Positions 1-6,895 of a stretch of 15,795 bases of DNA are shown piece after piece. Origin of the DNA: an uncultured Clostridia bacterium (GTDB taxonomy: Bacteria; Bacillota; Clostridia; Christensenellales; Borkfalkiaceae); the NCBI GenBank assembly GCA_937912025.1, contig CALDOZ010000019.1:1-15795 (forward strand), in the 5' to 3' direction. Made by a program: the position numbers and the translations under genes. Position 1 is the stretch's first letter. Every line of letters starts with the position of its first letter. The notes under the pieces were generated by a model. That model ran no database searches. It saw only the letters and a program-made list of their open reading frames with translations, and was not told the origin of the DNA.

Positions 1-96
1 ACCAATTTGAAAGATCCTCGCGTAAAAATGGATATCAAAAATCGCTTAACAATCGATAAAACCCTCGAACATCTTGTCAAATTGAACAATAAGTAG
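1..96 (+). CDS. C-terminal fragment of an upstream protein, possibly trigger factor
   Basis: Frame 1 is open from the window edge to a TAG at 94-96 and gives the last 31 residues of a protein. The tail reads roughly DPRVKMDIKNRLTIDKTLEHL followed by VKLNNK. A charged helix of the pattern D-I-K-x-R-x-x-x-D-K-x-x-x-x-L-V near the very end is typical of Gram-positive trigger factor (ribosome-bound prolyl isomerase and chaperone), so that is my best guess. PrsA-like or unrelated proteins cannot be excluded from so short a piece. It does not look like the C-terminus of RpoC, which often precedes rpsL. The stop codon lies inside the spacer of the rpsL promoter. Confidence 0.5.
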   Translation, partial: TNLKDPRVKMDIKNRLTIDKTLEHLVKLNNK

Positions 97-102
97 TATA
101 AT
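74..102 (+). promoter_or_regulatory. rpsL promoter (sigma-A type)
   Basis: TTGTCA at 74-79 and a perfect TATAAT at 97-102 are separated by exactly 17 bases. Transcription would start near 109 and leave a leader of about 75 nt before the rpsL GTG. The -35 box lies in the last codons of the upstream gene. Confidence 0.85.
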
Positions 103-120
103 ACCTGTAAAGAGTTTCAC

Positions 121-150
121 CTCGATTTTTATTGCTGTAAAAAAATCGAG
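121..150 (+). repeat. Perfect hairpin in the rpsL leader
   Basis: CTCGATTTTT at 121-130 and AAAAATCGAG at 141-150 are perfect inverted copies of 10 bases with a 10-nt loop. The hairpin sits between the rpsL promoter and the Shine-Dalgarno site. No U-tract follows, so it is not a standard intrinsic terminator. It could be a 5' stabilising hairpin or a regulatory leader element. Confidence 0.7.
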
Positions 151-182
151 AAAATAATATTACAACTAAAAGGAATTTAACT

Positions 183-593
183 GTGCCAACTATTAACCAG
201 TTGATTCGCAAGCCACGCAAAAAGGCTGCGAAGAAGTCAAAATCGCCAGCTTTGGGTTCAATCGTTAACACATTGAAAACCAAACGCTACGAAAAAGCCG
301 CTCCGTTAAAACGCGGCGTCTGCATCAAAGTCACCACAAAAACCCCGAAGAAACCTAACTCCGCTCTCCGTAAGATCGCACGTGTACGTCTTACCAACAA
401 GCAAGAAGGTACGGTTTACATTCCCGGTGAAGGTCACAACCTTCAAGAACACAGTTCTGTTTTGATTAGAGGCGGTCGTGTTAAGGATTTACCTGGTGTA
501 CGTTATCATATCGTACGTGGTGCTCTTGATACTGCCGGCGTAGCAAAACGTAAGCAAAGCCGTTCTAAATACGGTGCAAAACGCCCTAAATAA
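183..593 (+). CDS. rpsL: 30S ribosomal protein S12
   Basis: S12 lies at the decoding centre of the small ribosomal subunit and helps set translational accuracy. The 136-residue product starts MPTINQLIRKPRKK. It carries the decoding loop TPKKPNSALRK at about 54-64 and GGRVKDLPGVRYH at about 97-109, which includes the aspartate often methylthiolated by RimO. It ends SKYGAKRPK. Both lysines whose substitution gives streptomycin resistance (in KKPNS and RVKDLP) are present, so the sequence looks drug-sensitive. A segment at about 30-43, absent from the E. coli protein, is usual in Gram-positives. The start is GTG at 183, with an AAAAGGAA Shine-Dalgarno at 168-175. It is the first gene of the str locus. 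Confidence 0.98.
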   Translation: MPTINQLIRKPRKKAAKKSKSPALGSIVNTLKTKRYEKAAPLKRGVCIKVTTKTPKKPNSALRKIARVRLTNKQEGTVYIPGEGHNLQEHSSVLIRGGRVKDLPGVRYHIVRGALDTAGVAKRKQSRSKYGAKRPK

Positions 594-647
594 GTTTTAG
601 AAATTTAGGCAATCGATATTCTTTCTCAATTTAGAATACAAAGAAAA

Positions 648-675
648 TTGAAACCTACTTGTAACGGAATATAAT
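648..675 (+). promoter_or_regulatory. Internal promoter for rpsG-fusA
   Basis: TTGAAA at 648-653 and a perfect TATAAT at 670-675 are separated by 16 bases within the rpsL-rpsG gap. Transcripts would start near 682, just before the hairpin-rich region that leads into rpsG. This would let rpsG-fusA be made independently of rpsL. It is predicted from consensus only. Confidence 0.65.
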
Positions 676-680
676 TCAAA

Positions 681-774
681 GCCCGAAACAAAGTAGGCAG
701 TATATAAGACGAAAGTCTTGTAGAAGGTTCACCGAAGAAATTCGTGTGATAGCCGTACTGAGGGTAAAACCCTT
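681..774 (+). ncRNA. Structured rpsL-rpsG intercistronic RNA, candidate rpsG leader
   Basis: This stretch folds by eye into a compact set of helices. CAGTA (698-702) pairs with TACTG (756-760) and closes a junction. Inside it are AAGAC-GAAA-GTCTT (706-719) and a second hairpin spanning 726-754, whose stem has small bulges on its 3' side and is capped by GAAA. After the junction comes AGGGT-AAA-ACCCT (761-773). GCCC at 681-684 could pair instead with GGGT at 762-765 and open that last hairpin. Two loops are GNRA type. In E. coli, S7 represses its own translation by binding the rpsL-rpsG intercistronic mRNA, so an S7 target is the natural guess. I do not recognise the fold as a named family. 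Confidence 0.6.
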
Positions 775-802
775 ATTAAAAATTTAAAGGAGGATAAAAA
801 CT

Positions 803-1273
803 ATGCCCAGAAGAGGTAATGTTCCTAAAAGAGACGTGTTGCCCGATCCTATGTATGGTTCGAAAGTGGTAACGAAACTCATTAACCAAATTATGCTCGA
901 CGGTAAGAAAGGCACGGCACAAACAATCGTTTACGACGCATTTAAGATGATGGGAGAAAAACTTAACGTAGATCCCATGGAGGCTTTCAAACAAGCTATG
1001 GAAAACGTTATGCCTGTCGTTGAAGTTAAAGCTCGTCGTGTAGGTGGTGCTAACTATCAAGTACCTATCGAAATTAGACCCGAAAGACGTCAAACTCTTG
1101 CTATCCGTTGGATCGTTATCAATACGAGAAAACGTAGCGAAAGAGAAATGGCTCAAAAACTTGCAGCAGAACTTATGGACGCTTACAACAATGCCGGCGG
1201 TTCCGTAAAGAAGAAAGAAGATACTCACAGAATGGCAGAAGCTAACAAGGCGTTTGCTCATTATCGTTGGTAG
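803..1273 (+). CDS. rpsG: 30S ribosomal protein S7
   Basis: S7 nucleates assembly of the 30S head by binding the 3' major domain of 16S rRNA, and it lines the E-site side of the mRNA channel. The 156-residue product has the usual family length. It starts MPRRGNVPKRDVLPDP, has the conserved VGGANYQVPIEI and RRQTLAIRWI segments in the middle, and ends with a HRMAEANKAFAHYRW tail. A strong AAAGGAGG Shine-Dalgarno lies at 786-793, ten bases before the ATG. It is preceded by a 209-base structured gap with its own promoter and is followed closely by fusA. Its TAG stop forms part of the fusA Shine-Dalgarno, which suggests translational coupling. Confidence 0.98.
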   Translation: MPRRGNVPKRDVLPDPMYGSKVVTKLINQIMLDGKKGTAQTIVYDAFKMMGEKLNVDPMEAFKQAMENVMPVVEVKARRVGGANYQVPIEIRPERRQTLAIRWIVINTRKRSEREMAQKLAAELMDAYNNAGGSVKKKEDTHRMAEANKAFAHYRW

Positions 1274-1285
1274 GAGTAAGAGATT

Positions 1286-3376
1286 ATGGCTAGACAGTAC
1301 GACCTTTTACACACAAGAAATATCGGTATTATGGCGCACATTGACGCTGGTAAAACTACTACTACCGAACGTATTCTTTTCTATACAGGTAAGTCGCACA
1401 AGCTCGGCGAAACTCACGATGGTGAAGCTACCATGGACTTCATGGTACAAGAACAAGAGCGTGGTATAACAATCGCGTCTGCTGCTACTACTTGTTTCTG
1501 GAAAGGAAACAGAATTAACATTATCGACACCCCAGGTCACGTTGACTTCACAGTTGAAGTTGAACGTTCACTTCGCGTACTTGACGGCGCTGTTGCGACG
1601 TTCTGCGCTAAGGGTGGTGTAGAACCTCAGTCTGAAACAGTTTGGAGACAAGCTGATAAGTATAAAGTTCCAAGAATTGCATACGTTAACAAAATGGATA
1701 TTAACGGCGCTAACTTCTTCAACGCTGTTGAAATGATGAAGGAAAGACTTCACACTAACGCCGTTCCAATTACTTTACCTATTGGTAAGGAAGATACTTT
1801 TAAAGGTATTATTGACCTTGTTCAAAATAACGCCATTATTTATAAAGACGTTGAAGGTAAAGTTACCGAAGTTATTGACGTTCCAGACGATATGAAGGAC
1901 ATTGCTGAAGAATACAGAATGGCCCTTATGGAAATTTGCGCTGAACAAGACGACGCTTTAATGGAAAAATACTTCGAAACTGGCGAACTTACTATTGAAG
2001 AAATGAAATCTTCAATTAGAAAAGCAACCATTTCAATGCAAATTACTCCTGTACTTTGCGGTTCTTCGTATAGAAACAAAGGTGTACAACACCTTATCGA
2101 TTCTATTATCGATTATCTTCCAAGCCCACTTGACGTTGACCACGTTGTTGGTAAAAACCCAAAAACTGGCGCTGAAGAGACTAGAAAAACTTCTGATGAC
2201 GAACCATTTGCAGGTCTTGCATTCAAGATTGTAGCAGACCCATTCGTTGGTAAACTTGCATTCTTCCGCGCGTACTCTGGCGTACTTTCTTCTGGTTCAT
2301 ACGTTTATAACAGTACGAAAGAAAAAAAGGAAAGAGTAGGTCGTTTAGTGCTTATGCACGCAGCGTCTCGTGAAGAAATTAGCGAAATTTACTCAGGTGA
2401 TATTTGCGCTATCGTAGGTCTTAAAGATACTACGACGGGTGATACGCTTTGCGACGATGCGCATCCTATTATTCTTGAACAAATGGAATTCCCAGAACCA
2501 GTTATTAAAGTAGCAATCGAGCCAAAGACTAAACAAGGTCAAGAAAAAATGACTCTTGCTCTCTTAAAACTTGCTGAAGAAGACCCAACTTTCAAATTCT
2601 ATACTGATAAAGAAACTAACCAAACGATTATTGCAGGTATGGGTGAACTTCACCTTGAAATTATCGTTGACCGTCTTTTAAGAGAATTCAAAGTAGAAGC
2701 AACGGTTGGTAAACCACAAGTTGCTTACAGAGAAACTTTCAGAAAAGAAGTTACTGCTCGTGGTACTTATAAAAGACAATCTGGTGGTAAAGGTCAATAC
2801 GGTGACGCGCTCGTTACGTTTACACCGCTTGAACCGGGCAAGGGCTTTGAATTTATTGACGAAACTGTTGGTGGTTCAATTCCTAAAGAATATATCGAAC
2901 CAGTTAGAAAGGGTATTGAAGAAGCATCTAAGAACGGTACTCTTGCTGGTTACGAAGTAGTTGACTTCCGCGCAACTGTAACAGACGGTTCATATCACGA
3001 AGTTGACTCGTCAGAAATGGCGTTCAAGATTGCTGGTTCATTTGCGTTTAAAGAAGCAATGAAAACTGCTAACCCTGTTATTTTAGAGCCAATTATGAAG
3101 GTTGAAATCGTAACTCCTGAAGATTACTTCGGTGACCTTATGGGTAACGTTTCATCTCGTCGTGGTACAATTCAAGGTACTGAAGACAGAAACGGTTCTA
3201 AAGTTATTGACGCGCATATTCCACTTTCGGATATGTTCGGTTATGCAACAGACCTTCGTTCTCGTACGCAAGGTCGTGGTCAATACACAATGCAATTTGA
3301 CCACTATGCAGAAGTTCCAAAATCGGTTGCTGAAAAGATAATCGGTGAAAGAGCAAACCGCCGTCAAGAAGATTAA
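1286..3376 (+). CDS. fusA: Elongation factor G
   Basis: EF-G is the GTPase that drives tRNA-mRNA translocation and, with RRF, ribosome recycling. At 696 residues it has the usual length. All GTPase motifs are visible: AHIDAGKT at 17-24, RGITI at 59-63, DTPGH at 81-85 and NKMD at 135-138. The segment GGVEPQSETVWRQ at about 110-122 is a family signature. Domains II to V follow, with GMGELHLEI in domain III and a C-terminal domain containing the conserved GRGQYTMQFDHY. The Shine-Dalgarno AGGAG at 1272-1276 overlaps the rpsG stop codon. I see no sign that this is a tetracycline-resistance or secondary EF-G paralogue. Confidence 0.97.
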   Translation: MARQYDLLHTRNIGIMAHIDAGKTTTTERILFYTGKSHKLGETHDGEATMDFMVQEQERGITIASAATTCFWKGNRINIIDTPGHVDFTVEVERSLRVLDGAVATFCAKGGVEPQSETVWRQADKYKVPRIAYVNKMDINGANFFNAVEMMKERLHTNAVPITLPIGKEDTFKGIIDLVQNNAIIYKDVEGKVTEVIDVPDDMKDIAEEYRMALMEICAEQDDALMEKYFETGELTIEEMKSSIRKATISMQITPVLCGSSYRNKGVQHLIDSIIDYLPSPLDVDHVVGKNPKTGAEETRKTSDDEPFAGLAFKIVADPFVGKLAFFRAYSGVLSSGSYVYNSTKEKKERVGRLVLMHAASREEISEIYSGDICAIVGLKDTTTGDTLCDDAHPIILEQMEFPEPVIKVAIEPKTKQGQEKMTLALLKLAEEDPTFKFYTDKETNQTIIAGMGELHLEIIVDRLLREFKVEATVGKPQVAYRETFRKEVTARGTYKRQSGGKGQYGDALVTFTPLEPGKGFEFIDETVGGSIPKEYIEPVRKGIEEASKNGTLAGYEVVDFRATVTDGSYHEVDSSEMAFKIAGSFAFKEAMKTANPVILEPIMKVEIVTPEDYFGDLMGNVSSRRGTIQGTEDRNGSKVIDAHIPLSDMFGYATDLRSRTQGRGQYTMQFDHYAEVPKSVAEKIIGERANRRQED

Positions 3377-3387
3377 TTTTAAAAATT

Positions 3388-3427
3388 ACGGGTAAATTTG
3401 ATTGTGTCGCTTGACACAATCTCCCGT
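3388..3427 (+). repeat. Long hairpin upstream of tuf, overlapping the -35 box
   Basis: GATTGTGTC (3400-3408) and GACACAATC (3413-3421) are perfect inverted copies around a GCTT loop. Outside them ACGGG (3388-3392) pairs with CCCGT (3423-3427) across an uneven internal loop. No U-run follows. The right arm contains most of the TTGACA -35 element of the tuf promoter, so the element may be a fusA 3' hairpin, a protein operator, or both. Confidence 0.75.
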
Positions 3428-3439
3428 ATAGAGTATACT
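3411..3439 (+). promoter_or_regulatory. tuf promoter with duplicated -10 region
   Basis: A perfect TTGACA at 3411-3416 and TATACT at 3434-3439 are separated by exactly 17 bases. The 11-base unit AGAGTATACTA then repeats in tandem (3430-3440 and 3441-3451), giving a second TATACT at 3445-3450 too far from the -35 to be used with it. This is a strong sigma-A promoter, as expected for one of the most highly expressed genes of the cell. Confidence 0.88.
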
Positions 3440-3518
3440 AAGAGTATACTAAATATAGTATTTTATAAAAATTTAAATAAAAAATTAAAAACAAAGATAT
3501 TATTGGAGGAAACTAATA

Positions 3519-4739
3519 ATGGCAAAGGCTAAATTCGAAAGAAATAAACCGCACGTTAACATTGGTACTATCGGTCACGTTGACCATGGTAAAACTACTC
3601 TTACTGCTGCTATCACAATGGTTCTTGCATCTCAAGGTTCTGCTGAAAAAATGAGATATGACCAAATCGATAAAGCACCAGAAGAAAAAGCTCGTGGTAT
3701 TACAATTAACACTTCTCACGTTGAATACCAAACTGAAAAACGTCACTACGCTCACGTTGACTGTCCAGGCCACGCTGACTACGTTAAAAACATGATTACT
3801 GGTGCTGCTCAAATGGACGGCGCTATCCTCGTAGTTGCTGCATCTGACGGTCCAATGCCTCAAACTAAAGAACACATTCTTCTTGGTAGACAAGTAGGCG
3901 TTCCATACATCGTTGTATTCCTTAACAAATGTGACCAAGTAGACGACGAAGAACTTCTTGAACTCGTTGAAATGGAAGTTAGAGAAATTCTTAACCAATA
4001 CGAATTCCCAGGTGATGATATTCCTGTTATTCGTGGTTCAGCTCTTAAAGCTCTTGAATTTGCTAGTTCTACTGATGATGCTGACGCAATCAAGAACTCT
4101 CCTGAATGCGCTTGTATCTTCGAACTTATGGCTGCAGTTGACGAATACATTCCATCTCCTGAACGTGACGAAGCTAAACCTTTCCTTCTCCCTGTAGAAG
4201 ACGTATTCACTATCACTGGTCGTGGTACAGTTGCTACTGGTAGAGTTGAAAGAGGTGTTATCGCTGTTGGTGACAACGTTGAAATCGTTGGTATTAAAGC
4301 AGAAAAGAAAACTTCTACAATTACTGGTCTTGAAATGTTCAGAAAACTTCTTGATAAAGCATTCGCTGGTGACAACGTAGGCGCGCTCCTTCGTGGTGTT
4401 AACAGAGATGAAATCGAAAGAGGTCAAGTAATTTGTAAACCAGGTTCAGTTCAACCTCATACTGAATTCAGCGGTCAAGTATACGTACTTAAGAAAGAAG
4501 AAGGTGGTAGACATACTCCATTCTTCAACAACTATCGTCCTCAGTTCTACTTCAGAACTACAGACGTTACTGGTACTATTTCTCTTCCTGCAGGTACTGA
4601 AATGGTTATGCCTGGTGATAACGTTACTATCGACGTTACTCTTATCACTCCTGTAGCTATGGAAGAAGGTCTTCGTTTCGCTATCCGTGAAGGTGGTAGA
4701 ACTGTAGGTTCAGGCGTTGTTTCTAAAATCGTTAAATAA
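3519..4739 (+). CDS. tuf: Elongation factor Tu
   Basis: EF-Tu is the GTPase that carries aminoacyl-tRNA to the ribosomal A site. It is 406 residues long, somewhat longer than the 394-396 of E. coli and B. subtilis. GTPase motifs are GHVDHGKT (19-26), RGITI (59-63), DCPGH (81-85), NKCD (136-139) and SALK (174-177). Domains 2 and 3 follow, with GRGTVATGRVERG, EGGRHTPFF and the terminal REGGRTVGSGVV. The extra length is an approximately 11-residue insertion after SALKALE (about 181-200), a variation I associate with some clostridial EF-Tu proteins. A GGAGGA Shine-Dalgarno lies at 3505-3510. The gene has its own strong promoter and a terminator directly after it. Confidence 0.98.
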   Translation: MAKAKFERNKPHVNIGTIGHVDHGKTTLTAAITMVLASQGSAEKMRYDQIDKAPEEKARGITINTSHVEYQTEKRHYAHVDCPGHADYVKNMITGAAQMDGAILVVAASDGPMPQTKEHILLGRQVGVPYIVVFLNKCDQVDDEELLELVEMEVREILNQYEFPGDDIPVIRGSALKALEFASSTDDADAIKNSPECACIFELMAAVDEYIPSPERDEAKPFLLPVEDVFTITGRGTVATGRVERGVIAVGDNVEIVGIKAEKKTSTITGLEMFRKLLDKAFAGDNVGALLRGVNRDEIERGQVICKPGSVQPHTEFSGQVYVLKKEEGGRHTPFFNNYRPQFYFRTTDVTGTISLPAGTEMVMPGDNVTIDVTLITPVAMEEGLRFAIREGGRTVGSGVVSKIVK

Positions 4740-4761
4740 TTTTAGATAAACAATTAAAAAT

Positions 4762-4790
4762 AAAAACGCTCCAATAGGGGCGTTTTTTTT
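4762..4790 (+). terminator. Intrinsic terminator of tuf
   Basis: AAAAACGCTCC (4762-4772) pairs with GGGGCGTTTTT (4777-4787), with one G-U pair and an AATA loop. It is followed by a T-run to 4790. It closes the str locus. Confidence 0.95.
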
Positions 4791-4840
4791 AGTGTTAAGT
4801 TTGATATTTTAAGAATAAAACGTTAAAATGTTTGATTTTA

Positions 4841-4880
4841 AATACACCATTAAGAGTTTGTAAACTTTTAATGGTGTATT
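4841..4880 (-). terminator. Long palindromic hairpin between convergent genes
   Basis: AATACACCATTAA (4841-4853) is perfectly inverted at TTAATGGTGTATT (4868-4880). The stem continues through a G-U pair into AGTT/AACT with a TGTA loop, giving about 18 pairs. It lies 16 bases beyond the stop of the minus-strand peptidase gene, so it probably ends that transcript and may protect against read-through from either side. The T-tract is poor on both strands. Confidence 0.6.
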
Positions 4881-4896
4881 GTTTTAAGTTGTTAAT

Positions 4897-6135
4897 TTAG
4901 TTTCTTTTATTAAAATAGTTTAGAATTTCACTTATTGCTTGTTTATGACCTTTAGTTACTAATGCTAAAGTATCTTCCGTTGTTGAATCAGTTTTGCATT
5001 CAATAAGCATATCAACATAATCTGAATGCGCTTCAATATCAAAAGCGGGAATACCTAAATTGTATAAGTAATCTGGTAAACTACCCGCTGAGCAAGTAAG
5101 GGATGTTTTAAATTCGCTTAGCGTAGGGTAATTTATTGCCGACCTAAACGCGTTGCTATAAATTTTATAAATTTCGTCTAAAAAATTATTGAAATTTACG
5201 TTATTTTTAGCCATCGAAGTTGAAAGTAAACAGTCAAACGTTATAGACGACAATGCGTGGTAAGAAAACACAATTTTAGGGTTTGTTTGCTTAATAAAAT
5301 TAATTACCGCTTGAGTTTCGGGCTCTGAATTAGGGTAAGGCCCACGGTAAGTAGGGCAACGGTAATCGTCGCTTGCTAAATTGTAACTGTAATTGACGTT
5401 GTAAAAATTAGCGTCAAAATTTCTATTAAGATCAACGCCACTTGCATTAGTTCTAATATACCAAGGCGTACCGCTAACCATTTTCTCGCGCATATCAGCA
5501 TTTACTACGGGCATTATTGCCAAACTACATTTATCAAAAATTTGCGGATTTTCAGTTAATAGTTGCTTTGCAAGCGTTAATAAAAATTCAGGACCTGATT
5601 CGCCTGCGTGTATTGCGCCAACGCACGCAATAGTGTTTTCGCTACTTCCAATTTTAACGTAATTAAGTTGTTTGCCAAGTCTAGTAAAGCCAACAGTTTT
5701 TACGGTAACGTTAGTGTGTTTTGATTGTAATTGATTAAGAGTTTGAATAATTTTGTCGTAATGCCACCATACGTTCAAGTTTCGTATTTTTATTGGCACA
5801 GGTCCTGTTAAATACTTGCCGTAACTTTCTCTACCAACCCAATACGCGTATACCTTGCCAACTTCAACGTCGTAATCTTTATATTCAGAAAACGTGTTAA
5901 CGATATTTAGTTCACCGTCAAAAATAATGTCTTTTTCATTTGGAAGTAAGCAATCAAAATACTCGCCTTCGTCATAATCAAAAATGTAATTGGGCTCTTC
6001 ACGCCTATAAATTATAACGTGTCCACCAAAATTTTGCTTACCATCTTTATAAGTTTGAAAGGTGAGATTAACGTAGGGTTTATTAAATTGCTCGTCAAAT
6101 TCTGTAGTTGCATTAAATTTAAGTACTTTTTTCAT
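4897..6135 (-). CDS. M14-family zinc carboxypeptidase with N-terminal accessory domain
   Basis: This 412-residue protein has the full active-site set of the M14 (carboxypeptidase A-like) family. Zinc ligands are H176 and E179 in GAIHAGES and H293 in FSYHALS. GVDLNRNF at 233-240 supplies the substrate-binding Asn-Arg pair, and E368 in FDIEAHSD is the likely general base. Residues 1 to about 118 are a beta-rich region without catalytic motifs, perhaps an Ig- or fibronectin-like fold. No signal peptide or membrane segment is visible, so the enzyme looks cytoplasmic unless exported unconventionally. Bacterial M14 relatives often cleave peptidoglycan peptides at gamma-D-Glu-diaminopimelate, but the substrate here is unknown. 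I see no Shine-Dalgarno before the ATG. It follows the phosphoribosyltransferase gene on the same strand, with a hairpin in between. Confidence 0.85.
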   Translation of the reverse strand: MKKVLKFNATTEFDEQFNKPYVNLTFQTYKDGKQNFGGHVIIYRREEPNYIFDYDEGEYFDCLLPNEKDIIFDGELNIVNTFSEYKDYDVEVGKVYAYWVGRESYGKYLTGPVPIKIRNLNVWWHYDKIIQTLNQLQSKHTNVTVKTVGFTRLGKQLNYVKIGSSENTIACVGAIHAGESGPEFLLTLAKQLLTENPQIFDKCSLAIMPVVNADMREKMVSGTPWYIRTNASGVDLNRNFDANFYNVNYSYNLASDDYRCPTYRGPYPNSEPETQAVINFIKQTNPKIVFSYHALSSITFDCLLSTSMAKNNVNFNNFLDEIYKIYSNAFRSAINYPTLSEFKTSLTCSAGSLPDYLYNLGIPAFDIEAHSDYVDMLIECKTDSTTEDTLALVTKGHKQAISEILNYFNKRN

Positions 6136-6180
6136 AATTTAATAAATAATTTAATTAATAATTAAAAAGTTAAATAATTA

Positions 6181-6213
6181 AATTTATCGTAGCAAAAACT
6201 ACTACGATAAATT
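6181..6213 (-). terminator. Hairpin downstream of the phosphoribosyltransferase gene
   Basis: AATTTATCGTAG (6181-6192) and CTACGATAAATT (6202-6213) are perfect 12-base inverted copies with a 9-nt loop. They start 4 bases past the stop codon of the minus-strand gene. The minus strand beyond is AT-rich with scattered T-runs, so this is a likely though not textbook terminator. The peptidase downstream would then need read-through or its own promoter. Confidence 0.65.
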
Positions 6214-6217
6214 TTGA

Positions 6218-6757
6218 TTATAGAAGAGGAATTTTAGCAAGGTAAATAATGTCTTTACGGTCGGCAGCGTCACCTTCGGCTAAAACAAATGCTTTTTTAT
6301 GTATAATACCGCCTGCCTTAATAACTATATCTTCAAGACCTTTAAGTGAAGCGCCCGTTGAGACAACGTCATCAACGATGCCGACTTTTTTACCTTTTAA
6401 AAGTTCAACGTCGTGTTTAGAAAGGTATAAATGTTGTTCAGCGCCCGTAGTAATAGAACTTTCAATAACAATATCAATACCGTCTTGCATATAAAGTTTT
6501 TTAGATTTTCTTGCAACGGCGTAATATGGTTGATTGAGTTCTCTTGCTGTAACGTGAGTGAGTTGTAAGCCTTTAGATTCGGCAGTTACAAGTACGTCGC
6601 AATCGCCTAAAAGTTTAGCAAGTTCTATGCCACAATGCTCAGTAAGTTCAGCGTTGCCGTGAAGATTAAAAAACGCTATATTTATTCCGCTTGGAAGTGG
6701 CAAAATAGGAAGTTCTGCTATATATCCGTTAATATTTACTTTAAAAGTTTCGTTCAT
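6218..6757 (-). CDS. Purine phosphoribosyltransferase-family protein (Apt-like)
   Basis: The 179-residue protein belongs to the type I phosphoribosyltransferase fold. The PRPP-binding loop is KVGIVDDVVSTGAS at about 124-137, with the paired aspartates D129-D130 and the T-G turn. An upstream LVTAESKGLQLTH at about 56-68 and an ARKSKKLYM segment at 82-90 resemble the GIExRGF and RKxGKLP motifs of adenine phosphoribosyltransferase, so salvage of a purine base to its nucleotide is the likely reaction. The base specificity (adenine, xanthine or other) cannot be read safely; AESKG differs from the usual Apt IESRG. The start is supported by AGAGGTG on the minus strand (6762-6768). It has its own promoter and is divergent from the ATPase gene. 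Confidence 0.8.
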   Translation of the reverse strand: MNETFKVNINGYIAELPILPLPSGINIAFFNLHGNAELTEHCGIELAKLLGDCDVLVTAESKGLQLTHVTARELNQPYYAVARKSKKLYMQDGIDIVIESSITTGAEQHLYLSKHDVELLKGKKVGIVDDVVSTGASLKGLEDIVIKAGGIIHKKAFVLAEGDAADRKDIIYLAKIPLL

Positions 6758-6784
6758 AATGCACCTCTTTTAAAAACTACTTTA

Positions 6785-6813
6785 ATTGTACCACTTTTTT
6801 AAATTAAAGTAAA
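6785..6813 (-). promoter_or_regulatory. Promoter of the phosphoribosyltransferase gene
   Basis: On the minus strand TTTACT (plus 6808-6813) and TACAAT (plus 6785-6790) are separated by 17 bases, about 28 bases before the start codon. This is a moderate match to the sigma-A consensus. Confidence 0.55.
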
Positions 6814-6895
6814 TAGTAAAGACAAATTTACCGCAATAAATTTACTATAAAAGTATATAAAAAAGCATTTTCACATACAAATAAAAAGGTGAATT

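Noticed and set aside
726..754. Group II intron domain V-like hairpin (GAAA loop, bulges on the 3' side)
   Set aside because: It lacks the catalytic triad arrangement and length of domain V, and no intron-encoded protein or other domains are present.
4020..4120. EF-Tu insertion after SALKALE as a novel domain
   Set aside because: Length variation at this loop is familiar in clostridial EF-Tu proteins and all functional motifs are intact.
3513..4427. Long minus-strand open frames antisense to tuf, and similar ones over rpsG and fusA
   Set aside because: They mirror the biased codon use of the highly expressed plus-strand genes, have low-complexity serine-rich products and no ribosome sites.
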